A DNA stretch of 64,000 nucleotides, from the NCBI GenBank assembly GCA_030603385.1, contig JAUVXW010000014.1, positions 1 to 64,000 on the forward strand, given 5' to 3'. Numbering within the stretch: position 1 is the first letter of the stretch; every line of letters begins with the position of its first letter. Source of the DNA: Promethearchaeota archaeon. Its GTDB lineage: Archaea > Asgardarchaeota > Lokiarchaeia > Sigyniarchaeales > SOKP01. Made by a program: the position numbers and the translations under genes. The notes below the pieces were generated by a model that searched no databases, had not been told where the DNA came from, and saw only the letters and a list, made by a program, of their open reading frames with translations. This document shows positions 42,517 to 52,134 of this stretch, in pieces.

Positions 42517-43623
42517 TTAGCTTTCAATTTGAATAACTAATTCTTCTTTATATCCTATTATTACTTTCGCAAACCCTTTAAGCTCATTATCAAATTCACT
42601 ATCTCCAGTATCTACTCTTAAACAATGAAGATTTCTCATTTTATCTTCAGTTGCAATAATTTTTATGTTCTTTTTCCCTATTTTTTTAATAACTTTTGGA
42701 GTAAATTGTTTATTACCGCGTCCAAAAATAAATCCTTGTCCTCCTATCGGAGAAATTATAAGCTCAGCCTTATCGAACTCTCCTAACAATTCAAAGATAC
42801 TTTTTTCATTCAAATCTTTCCCTACGATCTTTCTATTGTCAATTGCATCTATACCAAGAAGAGTTTTAGGCAACCCTAAATTGTCTGTTATTGTTTTTAC
42901 AGTAGTACCCGGTCCTAATAAATAGAGTGTATCTTTCTTCATATCTTCAATTACAAATTGAGCAATTTCATGTTTATTTTCTTCAATAGTCCTTCCGAAT
43001 TTTGAACCAATTTTCCCTGCTTGTACTAAATTTCTGATTTTAAGAACTTTTAAATAGCCATACAGAGTCGATTTTAACATATCTTTTCTTACAAGCTTCT
43101 CGTCAATATCTAAGACTTCTCTATCTTCATTTTCAATAACATCCTCTAAAAATCCGTCAATTATTTGAGCTGCTGCTATAGGATTAATCGAAAATACAGA
43201 ACTGAACATTTTAACTCCTCCAGGTACAGCAACTACTGGTTTTTCTAATCCAATTGCATCATAAATATCTCTTGCGGTTCCATCCCCGCCACAAAAAATC
43301 AAAAGTTCAATCCCTCTTTTAAGCATCTGTTTTGCTATTTTTTTTGTATCCTCAGCTGATGTAATTTCACCAATTTTACCTATTACTTCAAATTCGATGC
43401 CCTTACCTTTAATAACATCCGCACCCATCTTACCAGGTGCAACTAACATAAATATCTTTTCTTTGTGCTTTATATGGGATAGTAACTCACTTACTCTTTT
43501 TGGAGTTATAGCTTTAGCCCCCATTTTTAATGCTTTCTGATATATGTCTCCATCTGTCCCTTTAAGACCGACACTACCTCCCATCCCGGCAATTGGATTT
43601 ATTATAAGCCCGATTTTCTTCAT
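42517..43623 (-). CDS. ATP-NAD kinase/AcoX-family protein
   Basis: A 368-residue protein of the NAD-kinase/AcoX superfamily: IGLIINPIAGMGGSVGLKGTDG at the N-terminus, FCGGDGTARDIYDAIG (the GGDGT motif), VAVPGGVKMFSSVF, and a C-terminal half with LYLLGPGTTVKTI and ELIISPIGGQGFIFGRGNKQ. It is longer than NAD kinase and matches the AcoX group found near acetoin and amino-acid catabolism genes. The true substrate of that group is unsettled. It heads a run of minus-strand genes with two SDRs. Confidence 0.82.
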   Translation of the reverse strand: MKKIGLIINPIAGMGGSVGLKGTDGDIYQKALKMGAKAITPKRVSELLSHIKHKEKIFMLVAPGKMGADVIKGKGIEFEVIGKIGEITSAEDTKKIAKQMLKRGIELLIFCGGDGTARDIYDAIGLEKPVVAVPGGVKMFSSVFSINPIAAAQIIDGFLEDVIENEDREVLDIDEKLVRKDMLKSTLYGYLKVLKIRNLVQAGKIGSKFGRTIEENKHEIAQFVIEDMKKDTLYLLGPGTTVKTITDNLGLPKTLLGIDAIDNRKIVGKDLNEKSIFELLGEFDKAELIISPIGGQGFIFGRGNKQFTPKVIKKIGKKNIKIIATEDKMRNLHCLRVDTGDSEFDNELKGFAKVIIGYKEELVIQIES

Positions 43624-43684
43624 GACTGTAGAATTTTTAAAAGATTTATTGGTTTAAAATTTTATTTTTTGACTGATTAGATTA

Positions 43685-44536
43685 TTATATTTTTCCTAAT
43701 CTTTTTCTTGCCTTCTTATAACTTTTATCTGACCAATATCTAATGATTTTAGGAAAATGACGATTTAATTTCCAGATGAATTTAGCCTCACCGGGTAAAA
43801 TGTTAAACTTATTTCTTAAAATACCATGTATAAAGACTTCAGCAACATTTTCAGGTGTTTCAAGTCCTCCTCTTGCTTCCATTATTCGACATTCTTCAGG
43901 TTTTGTCTTGTTTTCTATTTCAAATCCAGGAGTATCCATAGAAGGAGGATAAAGAATTGATACATTAATTCTGTAAGGTTTTAACTCATTTCGAAGCGTT
44001 TCCGATAAACCTACTACTGCGTATTTAGATGGAACATAAGTTGTAAAGCCCATTAAGCCCATATACCCTAATATGGAAGAAACATTTACAATGTGTCCCT
44101 TTTTTTCCTTCATAAAGTAGGGTAATAGAATTAGAATTGGAACTAACTGCCCATAATAATTCACTTCCATGTTCTTTTTAAAATCACCGAGAGAACATTT
44201 TTCAATATAATTGGCATACGCATACCCAACACAGTTTAATAAATAATCAGGAATTCCATATTTCTCTATAAATTCAGTTAAAAGTGGTTTTAATTTATCC
44301 ATAATTGTGGTATCACATGCAATGATCTCTATAAATTGGGAATCGCCAAGTTTTAATTCATTAATCTCATTAGCAGCTTCTTTTAAAATTTCTGTCCTCC
44401 TTGCAATAATACATACGCTTCCCCCTAATTCTACAAAATATTTTGCTGATGCTTTTCCTAATCCCTGAGATCCACCAGTGATAATAGCAATTTTGTCTTT
44501 AAATGGTTGCTGTCTAACTAATTTCTCTTTTTTCAT
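43685..44536 (-). CDS. Short-chain dehydrogenase, 3-ketodihydrosphingosine-reductase-like
   Basis: A 283-residue classical SDR: cofactor site TGGSQGLGKASA, NCVGYA, catalytic VSSILGYMG serine and YVPSK tyrosine/lysine. The extended C-terminus (KFIWKLNRHFPKIIRYWSDK) and overall spacing resemble eukaryotic-type KDSR, which reduces 3-ketosphinganine. A lipid-related 3-keto substrate is possible. No transmembrane anchor is obvious. It is upstream of the NAD-kinase-like gene in the same direction. Confidence 0.8.
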   Translation of the reverse strand: MKKEKLVRQQPFKDKIAIITGGSQGLGKASAKYFVELGGSVCIIARRTEILKEAANEINELKLGDSQFIEIIACDTTIMDKLKPLLTEFIEKYGIPDYLLNCVGYAYANYIEKCSLGDFKKNMEVNYYGQLVPILILLPYFMKEKKGHIVNVSSILGYMGLMGFTTYVPSKYAVVGLSETLRNELKPYRINVSILYPPSMDTPGFEIENKTKPEECRIMEARGGLETPENVAEVFIHGILRNKFNILPGEAKFIWKLNRHFPKIIRYWSDKSYKKARKRLGKI

Positions 44537-44589
44537 ATTATCTCACTTAAATTATTTCAGAATTTTGATAAAAATAATTTCCTCAAATT

Positions 44590-44985
44590 TTATATATTTG
44601 ACCAACCATAAATCATAAAAATAGGTCCAAAAATTATACAAAATAGGTTAACTACTAGATTTAGAATAATTTCAAATTTTTCACCACTATATCCCCCATA
44701 TTGTAGATTGTGAGAAATATCAAGTAAGCCCAAGAAAACCATAGTACTTCCACCTGCAATTGAAAAAAAAACCCCAAATTTTTCGTTCATAATAAGGCCA
44801 ATGGCTCCTAAGATTAAACAAGGCACTGCCCATCCTAAATCTGGTAACGGAAAGGATCTCTCAAATTCAAGATACCCTTCTCGTTGATCAGGTTTTTTAT
44901 TCTCAGCTATAAAAAAGTAGATCCAAAACCCAATAAAACCAACTGCCATAAAAATTTCTAATCCTGCAATCATTAAATCCATCAT
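44590..44985 (-). CDS. Small integral membrane protein, four predicted helices
   Basis: A 131-residue protein with hydrophobic stretches LEIFMAVGFIGFWIYFFIA, WAVPCLILGAIGLIM, GVFFSIAGGSTMVFLGLLDI and LVVNLFCIIFGPIFMIYGW, separated by short charged loops. No family is recognised. It lies between the two SDR genes on the same strand with about 50-base gaps, so it is likely in their operon. Confidence 0.7.
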   Translation of the reverse strand: MMDLMIAGLEIFMAVGFIGFWIYFFIAENKKPDQREGYLEFERSFPLPDLGWAVPCLILGAIGLIMNEKFGVFFSIAGGSTMVFLGLLDISHNLQYGGYSGEKFEIILNLVVNLFCIIFGPIFMIYGWSNI

Positions 44986-45032
44986 GATTTATCTCATTTT
45001 GATTTTAAAAGTAAATAATATTCTTAAAAGAT

Positions 45033-45845
45033 TTAAATATCAGACTTTAATGTATTTGGAGCGACACCTACTTCAGCGATACCTCCATCTATAGGAAATG
45101 TATGACCGGTTATAAAATTACTTCTTGGTGAGGCTAAAAAAACCATTAAATCAACAACATCTTCAATAGTCCCTATTCTATTTAATGGTGTTTTTACATT
45201 TCCATCTTTCATGGTCTGAATCATAATATCTTCTCTATTTCCATAAACACCTGTGACATGAAATCCCGGTGCTATCGCGTTTGAGGTAATATAAGGAGCA
45301 AGACTTTTAGCTACTAGCTGTGTTAAAGCTATTATCCCAATTTTACTTATACTATAAACTGGGATTAAGGGATCAACAACTGTCCCTGCAATTGATGAAG
45401 TATGAATAATCTTCCCTCTTAAAGGCTCAAATTTTTGTCGATTCATTTTACGGGACACAAATTTATCTGTTAACCATTGACCTTTAAGATTAACATTCAT
45501 AGTCAAATCCCATGCTTTTTCACCTACTTTTAAAACATCTACACCATAAGCTGCTTCGGTACCTGCGTTATTAAATAAAACATATATATTATCTAGTTCT
45601 GAAAAAGCTTGTTCAGTCATTTTTTTAACTTGCTTAGCCTCTGATACATCGCATAATATGGGGATTACTTTTTGTTTTGTTTCTTTCTCGACATTCTTAC
45701 TTGTTTCATTAAGGAGTTCTTCATTTATATCAACTAAAACTAAGTCCGCCCCTCTTTCGGCAAAGGCATAGGCTACACCCCTACCAAATCCAGATGCGCC
45801 TCCAGTAATGAGGCACCCTTTCCCTTCTAGAAATTTTTCCGTCAC
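45033..45845 (-). CDS. Short-chain dehydrogenase/reductase
   Basis: A 270-residue classical SDR: TGGASGFGRGVA cofactor loop, LVDINEE (acidic residue after strand two suggests NAD(H)), NNAGTEAAYG, IHTSSIAGTV serine, and YSISK active site. C-terminal IDGGIAEVGV fits the family's end. It resembles 3-hydroxyacid or 3-oxoacyl reductases, but the substrate is not defined. It is the first gene of the minus-strand group running down to the NAD-kinase-like gene. Confidence 0.88.
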   Translation of the reverse strand: MTEKFLEGKGCLITGGASGFGRGVAYAFAERGADLVLVDINEELLNETSKNVEKETKQKVIPILCDVSEAKQVKKMTEQAFSELDNIYVLFNNAGTEAAYGVDVLKVGEKAWDLTMNVNLKGQWLTDKFVSRKMNRQKFEPLRGKIIHTSSIAGTVVDPLIPVYSISKIGIIALTQLVAKSLAPYITSNAIAPGFHVTGVYGNREDIMIQTMKDGNVKTPLNRIGTIEDVVDLMVFLASPRSNFITGHTFPIDGGIAEVGVAPNTLKSDI

Positions 45846-46013
45846 ATTTCACCATCATTGATATTTGAATTATCTTTTTGTTAATGATATTAATTTTCTT
45901 TCACTCTATTTAAAATTTTAATATAGAACCTTTATAATGATGGAGCTAAAACCAAAACTTTAATTATTAAAACGTAATTAAAAAATAATATAGAAATATC
46001 AAGTGAATCAAAT

Positions 46014-47594
46014 ATGGTTGATAAAGTAGTACCTTATTTAATTAATGTGGGTGAGGTCACTCCCGCACGGAGTCAAGCTGCAGTATTAAATGAATTGGCA
46101 ATGGCTTTAATTGAATGTATAGGAATTTATAGTAAAAATCTTAAAAAATTGGGAAGATTATCAAAAATCTCAACTGCCTTTTGGCCAGTTCGATTAATCC
46201 CTTTATCTGATACTAGAGCGTGTGTAATGAGTTATCTTTATAATAAACAAGAGAAGTTGAATATAGGGAAATTTGCTAAAATGCCCCCAAGACCAGAAGC
46301 GGTTATTAAAGGAGCAGATCCGGTGAGTTTTCTTAATTCTTTACGGCAATTTAATAATACTTACCTTAAAAGATCTAAAAACTTCAAAAGAGGTTTGGTC
46401 ATTCAAGAGGCTCTCTTTAATACCAATGAAATTGGCTATTTTCAGAACTTCTTCCTTAATCAATACAATTTAAGCGCCCACCCTTCTCCGTATTTTCTAC
46501 TCGAAGGGGGTTCGATTTCAAAAAGTGTAAATCAAACTAAAATTGTAAACGACATTCCTGAATATGTAACTCAAAAGGATGTTCATCTTCTTGATACTTT
46601 TGGAGATGCTATTACAAAACTATGTGAAAGATGGATTGAAAAAGGAGGCAAAGATGCTGATAAAATCAGAGATACTAAAGTTGACACAGGTGAAGAAGAA
46701 AAACAATTAGCTATACTTAATAAAGAATTGCAAGCAGAAAAAGAACGAGAAATTGAAAAATCTCCAGAAGAATTGGTAAAAAGTGGTAAATATAAAATCA
46801 ATGACAAAACTGGTGAATTAAATAATAATATCAGCACTCTTAAAGGCAGTGTTGATAGTATGAGGAATGCATTAAATCAAAGAGATCTTTTTTTAACTGA
46901 AGAGGCTTTAAAAGATATTGATTTAAAATATCGAGATTTAGGAAATTCAATTACACGTTATAAAAATGAAATTGCTCAATTAAGGAAAAATGTGCAACGT
47001 GAAATATCTGATCTTGAGAAAACAAAACAACAAAAGTTAAAAGAACTAGAACGCAAAAAAACAGAAGTTGAGAAGCAAATTGAGGCAAAACACTCTGGAT
47101 TAAGTAAAGATTTAAGTTCTGCTGAAGGAGTAGTTGCCCAAATTGCAACGGAAAAGCAATCTTCTTTAAATAATATCGAAAGTGTCAAGGATAAAGAAAT
47201 GACAAATGTTCAAAACTTTTTTAATAACTATACTCTAGAGCTAAAAACACAAAATGTTATAGTTGGAATACCAATATACATCTTTTACTTCCTTGATCCT
47301 AATACAAATAGAACTACTGAAAGAGCGCCGATATTACCAATATTGATAGATAAAGGAAAACCTGTGAAGACAAAAGTTAAAGCAAGTTTTCGGCAAAAAC
47401 TTAGAGATTTAATGAATAAAGATAACGCAATGATAGATTTAGTAGAAACTCAAGGTGATAAAAATAATTTAATGGAGATGAAGAACTTAGATAGTCGATT
47501 AGAAGATTCAATTAATGATCTAAGAATTCGAAAAATCCTAAACAAGAGACAAGCTGAAATGGCAAAAGATGTAATTGCTAACTTAATTTGGTAA
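46014..47594 (+). CDS. Coiled-coil protein of unknown function, 526 residues
   Basis: No family is recognised. Residues 1-200 look globular (MVDKVVPYLINVGEVTPARS, STAFWPVRLIPLSDTRACV, ALFNTNEIGYFQNFFLNQYN). Residues about 225-400 are a long heptad-rich coiled coil (DLEKTKQQKLKELERKKTEV, EKQIEAKHSGL). A C-terminal globular part follows from NVIVGIPIYIFYFLDPNTNR with a helical end. There are no transmembrane helices or nucleotide motifs. The head-coil-tail plan suggests a structural or tethering protein. It is transcribed alone. Confidence 0.7.
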   Translation: MVDKVVPYLINVGEVTPARSQAAVLNELAMALIECIGIYSKNLKKLGRLSKISTAFWPVRLIPLSDTRACVMSYLYNKQEKLNIGKFAKMPPRPEAVIKGADPVSFLNSLRQFNNTYLKRSKNFKRGLVIQEALFNTNEIGYFQNFFLNQYNLSAHPSPYFLLEGGSISKSVNQTKIVNDIPEYVTQKDVHLLDTFGDAITKLCERWIEKGGKDADKIRDTKVDTGEEEKQLAILNKELQAEKEREIEKSPEELVKSGKYKINDKTGELNNNISTLKGSVDSMRNALNQRDLFLTEEALKDIDLKYRDLGNSITRYKNEIAQLRKNVQREISDLEKTKQQKLKELERKKTEVEKQIEAKHSGLSKDLSSAEGVVAQIATEKQSSLNNIESVKDKEMTNVQNFFNNYTLELKTQNVIVGIPIYIFYFLDPNTNRTTERAPILPILIDKGKPVKTKVKASFRQKLRDLMNKDNAMIDLVETQGDKNNLMEMKNLDSRLEDSINDLRIRKILNKRQAEMAKDVIANLIW

Positions 47595-47640
47595 AAAAAT
47601 ATTATTTTTTAAAATCTTTATTTTTATAATTTTCTTGAAT

Positions 47641-47808
47641 TTATGTATATACCATCGTTTTTCCACAACATTCAGGAATAGGTTGATATACACATTCTTC
47701 TGAGCAGCAACATAATAAATATCCATTTTTAAGTATCATAGATTTATCACAGCATTTTGGTACCTCTTGCTCCTTCCCACAAACCGAACAAATTAATTTT
47801 TCTCCCAT
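47641..47808 (-). CDS. Cysteine-rich 55-residue zinc-ribbon-like protein
   Basis: The small ORF encodes ten cysteines: C7, C10, C19, C20, C33-C35, C39, C47 and C48. The CSVCGKEQ knuckle begins it. Two copies of a P-x-CC-x-K-x-M motif (PKCCDKSM and PECCGKTM) sit at 17-24 and 45-52 around a CCCSEEC centre. This could bind zinc or another soft metal. The cysteine pattern is too regular for a chance frame. It faces the coiled-coil gene, with its stop 46 bases after that stop. Confidence 0.75.
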   Translation of the reverse strand: MGEKLICSVCGKEQEVPKCCDKSMILKNGYLLCCCSEECVYQPIPECCGKTMVYT

Positions 47809-48000
47809 TCTTAACATCACTTATTCATTAATTTTATCCAAAGATTCCAAAACAATAAACAAACTAAAATAGTACTATTATTATTTATAATCCTCATGCA
47901 AGAACTATTTGTATAAGGAAGGTAAAATTCATTAAAACTTTGTGAATTATAAGAATTATAATTGTAAGACCTTTCCTTTTAAAAATCTTCAAAAATTATG

Positions 48001-48014
48001 TTATATATAAATTA
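48001..48014 (+). promoter_or_regulatory. Likely TATA box of the lysine-fermentation cluster
   Basis: TTATATATAAATTA is a near-ideal archaeal TATA element, 32-45 bases upstream of the aminotransferase ATG. A start of transcription about 25 bases downstream would give a short leader carrying GAGGAG at 48034-48039, six bases before the ATG. No BRE is obvious. Confidence 0.45.
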
Positions 48015-48045
48015 TTTTAATTATTCTAAACTTGAGGAGTACAAA

Positions 48046-49299
48046 ATGTCTAAAAAATTAACTTTAAAAAATACATTTAAACTTTATGAAGATGCGCTTA
48101 AATTAATACCGGGGGCAATTTTAGGAATAAGACGCCCAAGTAATTTTATTGAAGGTGAATATCCGATATTTTTTGAGAAGGCAAAAGGTGGAAAGGTTAT
48201 TGATGTTGACGGAAATGAATATATTGATATGTTGTGTGCTTATGGACCAATAATAATTGGACACAGAGAAGAGGAAATTGATAATGAAGTTATAAAACAA
48301 ATCAAAGATAAGGGTTTTTGTATGTCATTGACCCAACCAGTACAAAATAAGTTAGCTCAAAAATTAAAATCATTAATACCCTGTTGTGAAAAGATGGTTT
48401 TTGTTAAAACAGGTTCAGATGCTACAACAACAGGAATTCGAGTTGCTCGAGCATTTACAAAACGTTTTAAAATACTTAGATGCGGATATCATGGATGGCA
48501 TGATTGGGCTATAGGTCATGAACTTTCTGGAGGGATACCTAAGAAACTATTTGAAGATGTGCATGAATTTGAATTTAATAATTTTAATCAAGTAGAAGAG
48601 TTGATGAAAAAATATGGTGATGATGTAGCAGCTATTATTACTACACCTGTTAATCATCCAGGAGGTCATAAAGTAGAGATGCCAAACCCAGGATTTTTAG
48701 AAGGTCTTCGAAAAATTACTAATGAGTATGGTTCTTTATTGATGTTTGATGAAATTCGCACTGGGTTTCGGTTTGATCTAGGAGGAGCACAAAAATTATT
48801 TGGTGTAATACCTGATCTTGCTGCTTTTGGAAAATCAATGGCAAATGGTTATCCTATAAGCTTCCTTGGAGGAAAACAAAAGATTATGGATGTATTGGTC
48901 GAAGAAGTTTTTCTTAGTTCAACTTTTTTCCCTAATAGCTTAGCACAAATTGCGTCACTTAAGACAATAGAGATCTTAGAAAGGGAAAAAGTCTTGGAAA
49001 ATATTAATAAAAAGGGAAATGAATTCGCTAAAAAAGTAATTGACTTGATCGAAGAAAGTGGTGTTCCATGTGTTTTCTCTGGGGGACCTTGGATGCCTTA
49101 TATTACATTTGAGCATGATCCAAATCTTTTATATAAAAAATTACGTGAGGAATTTTACACACAATTAATTCGTCGTAAAGTTTTTCTTCAACCATTTCAC
49201 CACGGCTATATTTGTTATCGACATACAAATGAAGATTTAGATTTTGCCGCTGATATGATTAGTGAATCTTTAAATGAATGTAAAAAAATGATCAAGTGA
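48046..49299 (+). CDS. Class III aminotransferase, glutamate-1-semialdehyde-aminomutase-like
   Basis: A 417-residue PLP enzyme starting at the ATG with GAGGAG six bases ahead. Landmarks are MLCAYGPIIIGHREEEID, KTGSDATTTGIRVARAF, YHGWHDWAIGHE, LLMFDEIRTGFR and the Schiff-base lysine in AFGKSMANGYPISF. It belongs to the GSAM/beta-amino-acid transaminase branch. Its stop overlaps a GTG of the next gene and it heads the lysine cluster, so a beta-amino acid such as 3-aminobutyrate is an attractive substrate. That role is inferred; heme biosynthesis neighbours are absent. Confidence 0.85.
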   Translation: MSKKLTLKNTFKLYEDALKLIPGAILGIRRPSNFIEGEYPIFFEKAKGGKVIDVDGNEYIDMLCAYGPIIIGHREEEIDNEVIKQIKDKGFCMSLTQPVQNKLAQKLKSLIPCCEKMVFVKTGSDATTTGIRVARAFTKRFKILRCGYHGWHDWAIGHELSGGIPKKLFEDVHEFEFNNFNQVEELMKKYGDDVAAIITTPVNHPGGHKVEMPNPGFLEGLRKITNEYGSLLMFDEIRTGFRFDLGGAQKLFGVIPDLAAFGKSMANGYPISFLGGKQKIMDVLVEEVFLSSTFFPNSLAQIASLKTIEILEREKVLENINKKGNEFAKKVIDLIEESGVPCVFSGGPWMPYITFEHDPNLLYKKLREEFYTQLIRRKVFLQPFHHGYICYRHTNEDLDFAADMISESLNECKKMIK

Positions 49300-50495
49300 A
49301 AAATTCTATGGTTCGGCCATTGGAAGGGATAAAAGTTTTGGATTTATCAAGGGCTTTAGCTGGTCCTTATTGTACAATGATGCTAGCAGATATGGGTGCA
49401 GAAGTAATAAAAATTGAAATACCTGAAAGAGGCGATGATTCTCGAGCATGGGGTCCTCCATTTATCGAAGGAGAAAGCGCCTATTTTATAAGTGTTAATC
49501 GAAACAAAAAGTCCATGACTTTAAACTTAAAGAAGGAGAAATCCGTAGAGATTATTCATAGATTAATTAAACAAGCTGATGTTTTGATTGAAAACTTTCG
49601 TCCTGGTACAATGGAAAAGTTGAGTTTATCCTATGATGAAGTAAAAGAGATAAACCCAAAGATTATATATTGTAGCATATCTGGGTTTGGTCAAGATGGT
49701 CCGTATCGGTTATTGCCTGGTATGGATCAAGTTCTTCAAGGAATGGGTGGATTGATGAGCATTACAGGTGAACCTGATGGTCCTCCCATCAAGGTTGGAG
49801 TAGCTGTTGCCGATATTGCCGGTGGAATGTTCGCGGCATATGGGATAGTAGTAGCACTTTTTAATAGAGAAACGGGCGGTAAAGGACAGATGATTGATCT
49901 AAGTTTGTTAGACTGTCAAGTAGCTTGGTTAACCTATCGAGCTGGTTCTTTCTTTGCATCAGGAGAAATTCCAAAACCATTAGGCTCTGGTCACCCTGTT
50001 ATTGTTCCTTACCAAGCATTTAAAGCTAAAGATGTATATGTTAATGTTGCTGCTGGTAATGATCAATTATGGCAAAAATTTTGTAAAGCTCTTGGATTGG
50101 AAAATATAATGAATGAACAGCGATTTGCTACAAATGCTATGCGGGTTAAAAATAGGGAAGAAATAATTGAAATTATCGGAGATGTAATTTGCACTAAAAA
50201 AGCTGATGAATGGCTTAAAATCTTGACTGAAGCGGGGGTACCATGTGGTCCTATCTATAATATGGATAAGATTTTTAGTGACCCTCAAGTATTACACAGG
50301 GAAATGGTAAAGGAACTTGAACATCCGACAGCAGGAAAAGTCAAAGTAACTGGAATTCCAATCAAATTATCTAATACACCTGGAGAAATCCTCAAAGCAC
50401 CACCAGTTTTAGGACAACATACAAAAGAAATCCTCTCTGAATTAGGATTTAAAGAAATTGAAATTGAGAAATTGTATGAGGAAAAAGTAATTTAA
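49296..50495 (+). CDS. CaiB/BaiF-family (class III) CoA transferase
   Basis: A 399-residue class III CoA transferase: PLEGIKVLDLSRALAGPYC, MLADMGAEVIKIE, VLIENFRPGTM, CSISGFGQDGPYR and VGVAVADIAGGMFAAYG, the last containing the catalytic Asp. Family members exchange CoA between acyl-CoA and acid. The GTG at 49296 overlaps the aminotransferase stop; an ATG at 49308 is an alternative start. In this cluster it could move CoA between 3-aminobutyryl-CoA (or a product) and acetoacetate, replacing the AtoAD-type transferase of bacterial clusters. That is inference. Confidence 0.88.
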   Translation: MKNSMVRPLEGIKVLDLSRALAGPYCTMMLADMGAEVIKIEIPERGDDSRAWGPPFIEGESAYFISVNRNKKSMTLNLKKEKSVEIIHRLIKQADVLIENFRPGTMEKLSLSYDEVKEINPKIIYCSISGFGQDGPYRLLPGMDQVLQGMGGLMSITGEPDGPPIKVGVAVADIAGGMFAAYGIVVALFNRETGGKGQMIDLSLLDCQVAWLTYRAGSFFASGEIPKPLGSGHPVIVPYQAFKAKDVYVNVAAGNDQLWQKFCKALGLENIMNEQRFATNAMRVKNREEIIEIIGDVICTKKADEWLKILTEAGVPCGPIYNMDKIFSDPQVLHREMVKELEHPTAGKVKVTGIPIKLSNTPGEILKAPPVLGQHTKEILSELGFKEIEIEKLYEEKVI

Positions 50496-50535
50496 TTTAT
50501 CTGAATTTTTTAAAAGCTAATTGGGATGTATTATA

Positions 50536-51360
50536 TTGGATAAGCTAATTATTACTGCTGCTATTTGTGGTGCGGAAGTTACCAAAGAAATTAATAGTAA
50601 TGTACCATATACAGTAGAAGAAATCGGGAGAGAAGCAGAGTCTGCATATTATGCAGGTGCTAGCATAATCCATCTACATGTTAGAGAAGATGATGGGACT
50701 CCCACTCAAGATATAAAAAGGTTCAAGGTGTGCACAGAAGAAATTAAAGAAAGATGCCCAGACGTTATTATTCAACCGTCTACTGGTGGCGCAATTGGAA
50801 TGACGAACAAGGAAAGGTTACAGCCAATTTATTTAGATCCACCTCCTGAAATGGCAACTTTAGATTGTGGAACGATGAATTTTGGAGGGGATGAAATTTT
50901 TGTAAATACTGAAAATGCTATTATCTATTTTGCTGAAGAAATGAATCGTTTAGGGATAAAATATGAATTAGAATGTTTTGATAAAGGAATGATTGATATG
51001 GTGATGCGATTACATGATAAGGGATATATTAAGGCCCCTATGCATTTCAACTTTGTACTAGGTGTTGTTGGAGGAATTGGTGCTACAGCACGTGACTTAG
51101 AGTTTCTCATTGGGAGTATTCCAAAAGATTCAACTTATACTGTTTGCGCAATTGGTAAGCATGAATTTCCAATGGTCTCATTATCAATTAAAAAAGGAGG
51201 GCACGCTAGGGTAGGCTTTGAGGATAATGTATATCTCTCGAAGGGCGTATTAGCAAAATCGAATGGAGAATTAGTGGAAAAAGTGGTTAGTATTGCAAAT
51301 GAATTTAGAAGAGATATTGCATCTCCGAATGAAGCACGAAAAATCCTAGGTATATTATAG
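50536..51360 (+). CDS. kce: 3-keto-5-aminohexanoate cleavage enzyme
   Basis: A 274-residue BKACE-family zinc enzyme. LIITAAICGAEVTKE at the start, IIHLHVREDDGTPTQD (metal histidines), VIIQPSTGGAIGM, and the late CAIGKHEFPMVSLSIKKGGH with GFEDNVYLSKG are the family hallmarks. Kce condenses 3-keto-5-aminohexanoate with acetyl-CoA to give acetoacetate and 3-aminobutyryl-CoA. The TTG at 50536 puts KLIITAAICGAEV at the usual distance; the frame is open from another TTG at 50521. Neighbouring kdd and kam genes make Kce more likely than other BKACE activities. Confidence 0.9.
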   Translation: MDKLIITAAICGAEVTKEINSNVPYTVEEIGREAESAYYAGASIIHLHVREDDGTPTQDIKRFKVCTEEIKERCPDVIIQPSTGGAIGMTNKERLQPIYLDPPPEMATLDCGTMNFGGDEIFVNTENAIIYFAEEMNRLGIKYELECFDKGMIDMVMRLHDKGYIKAPMHFNFVLGVVGGIGATARDLEFLIGSIPKDSTYTVCAIGKHEFPMVSLSIKKGGHARVGFEDNVYLSKGVLAKSNGELVEKVVSIANEFRRDIASPNEARKILGIL

Positions 51361-51390
51361 TCAAATTAAATAGAAAAATAAAAGGTAATT

Positions 51391-52098
51391 ATGTATAAGG
51401 AATTAGCAAAATATTATGATTTAATTTATTCTTGGAAGGATTATAAAAAGGAATCTAAGAAAATCAATAAATTAATTAAAAAATATAAGAAATCCGATGG
51501 GAATAAGTTACTTGATGTAGGATGTGGAACAGGAAAGCATCTAGAATATATTAAAGAAAACTTCTCCTGTACAGGTATTGATTTGAATGAAGAAATGATA
51601 GGTGTTGCAAAAAATAATATTAGTGATGTAGATTTCAAACCAGCAGATATGATAAATTTTGATTTAAATGATAAATTTGATGTAATAACCTGTCTGTTTA
51701 GTTCAATTGGATATTTAAAAACCTATGATAATTTAGAAAAAACCATTTTAAACTTTGCGAAACATTTAAAAACTGGTGGGGTTGTAATCATTGAACCATG
51801 GTTTACTAAATCTACGTATATGGTGGGACATCTTGGAATGACTACTTATGATGGAGAAGACATTAAGATTGCTAGATTAAATACAACAGCATTAGATAAC
51901 GATCTATCAGTTATGGAAATGCATTATTTAATTGTTGAAAGAGATAAAGATGTAAAATATTTTGTTGATAAGCATGAAGTAGGGCTTTTTGAGATAGACA
52001 AGTTCTTAGAAATAATGATTAATGCGAGTTTTAAAGCAGAGTTTTTAAAAGATGGGTTAATGAAAGAAAGAGGTCTGTATATAGGTATAAAATCATAA
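51391..52098 (+). CDS. Class I SAM-dependent methyltransferase
   Basis: A 235-residue methyltransferase: motif I LLDVGCGTGKHLEYI, TGIDLNEEMIGVAK, DVITCLFSSIGYL and GGVVIIEPWF. The C-terminal half (MEMHYLIVERDKDVKYFVDK) is typical of small-molecule methyltransferases. AAAAGG lies five bases before the ATG. It sits between kce and kdd, where bacterial lysine clusters have no methyltransferase. It may be a passenger or modify an intermediate; nothing shows which. Confidence 0.85.
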   Translation: MYKELAKYYDLIYSWKDYKKESKKINKLIKKYKKSDGNKLLDVGCGTGKHLEYIKENFSCTGIDLNEEMIGVAKNNISDVDFKPADMINFDLNDKFDVITCLFSSIGYLKTYDNLEKTILNFAKHLKTGGVVIIEPWFTKSTYMVGHLGMTTYDGEDIKIARLNTTALDNDLSVMEMHYLIVERDKDVKYFVDKHEVGLFEIDKFLEIMINASFKAEFLKDGLMKERGLYIGIKS

Positions 52099-52134
52099 AA
52101 AATATAATATATAACATGATGAAAAGAGATTATT

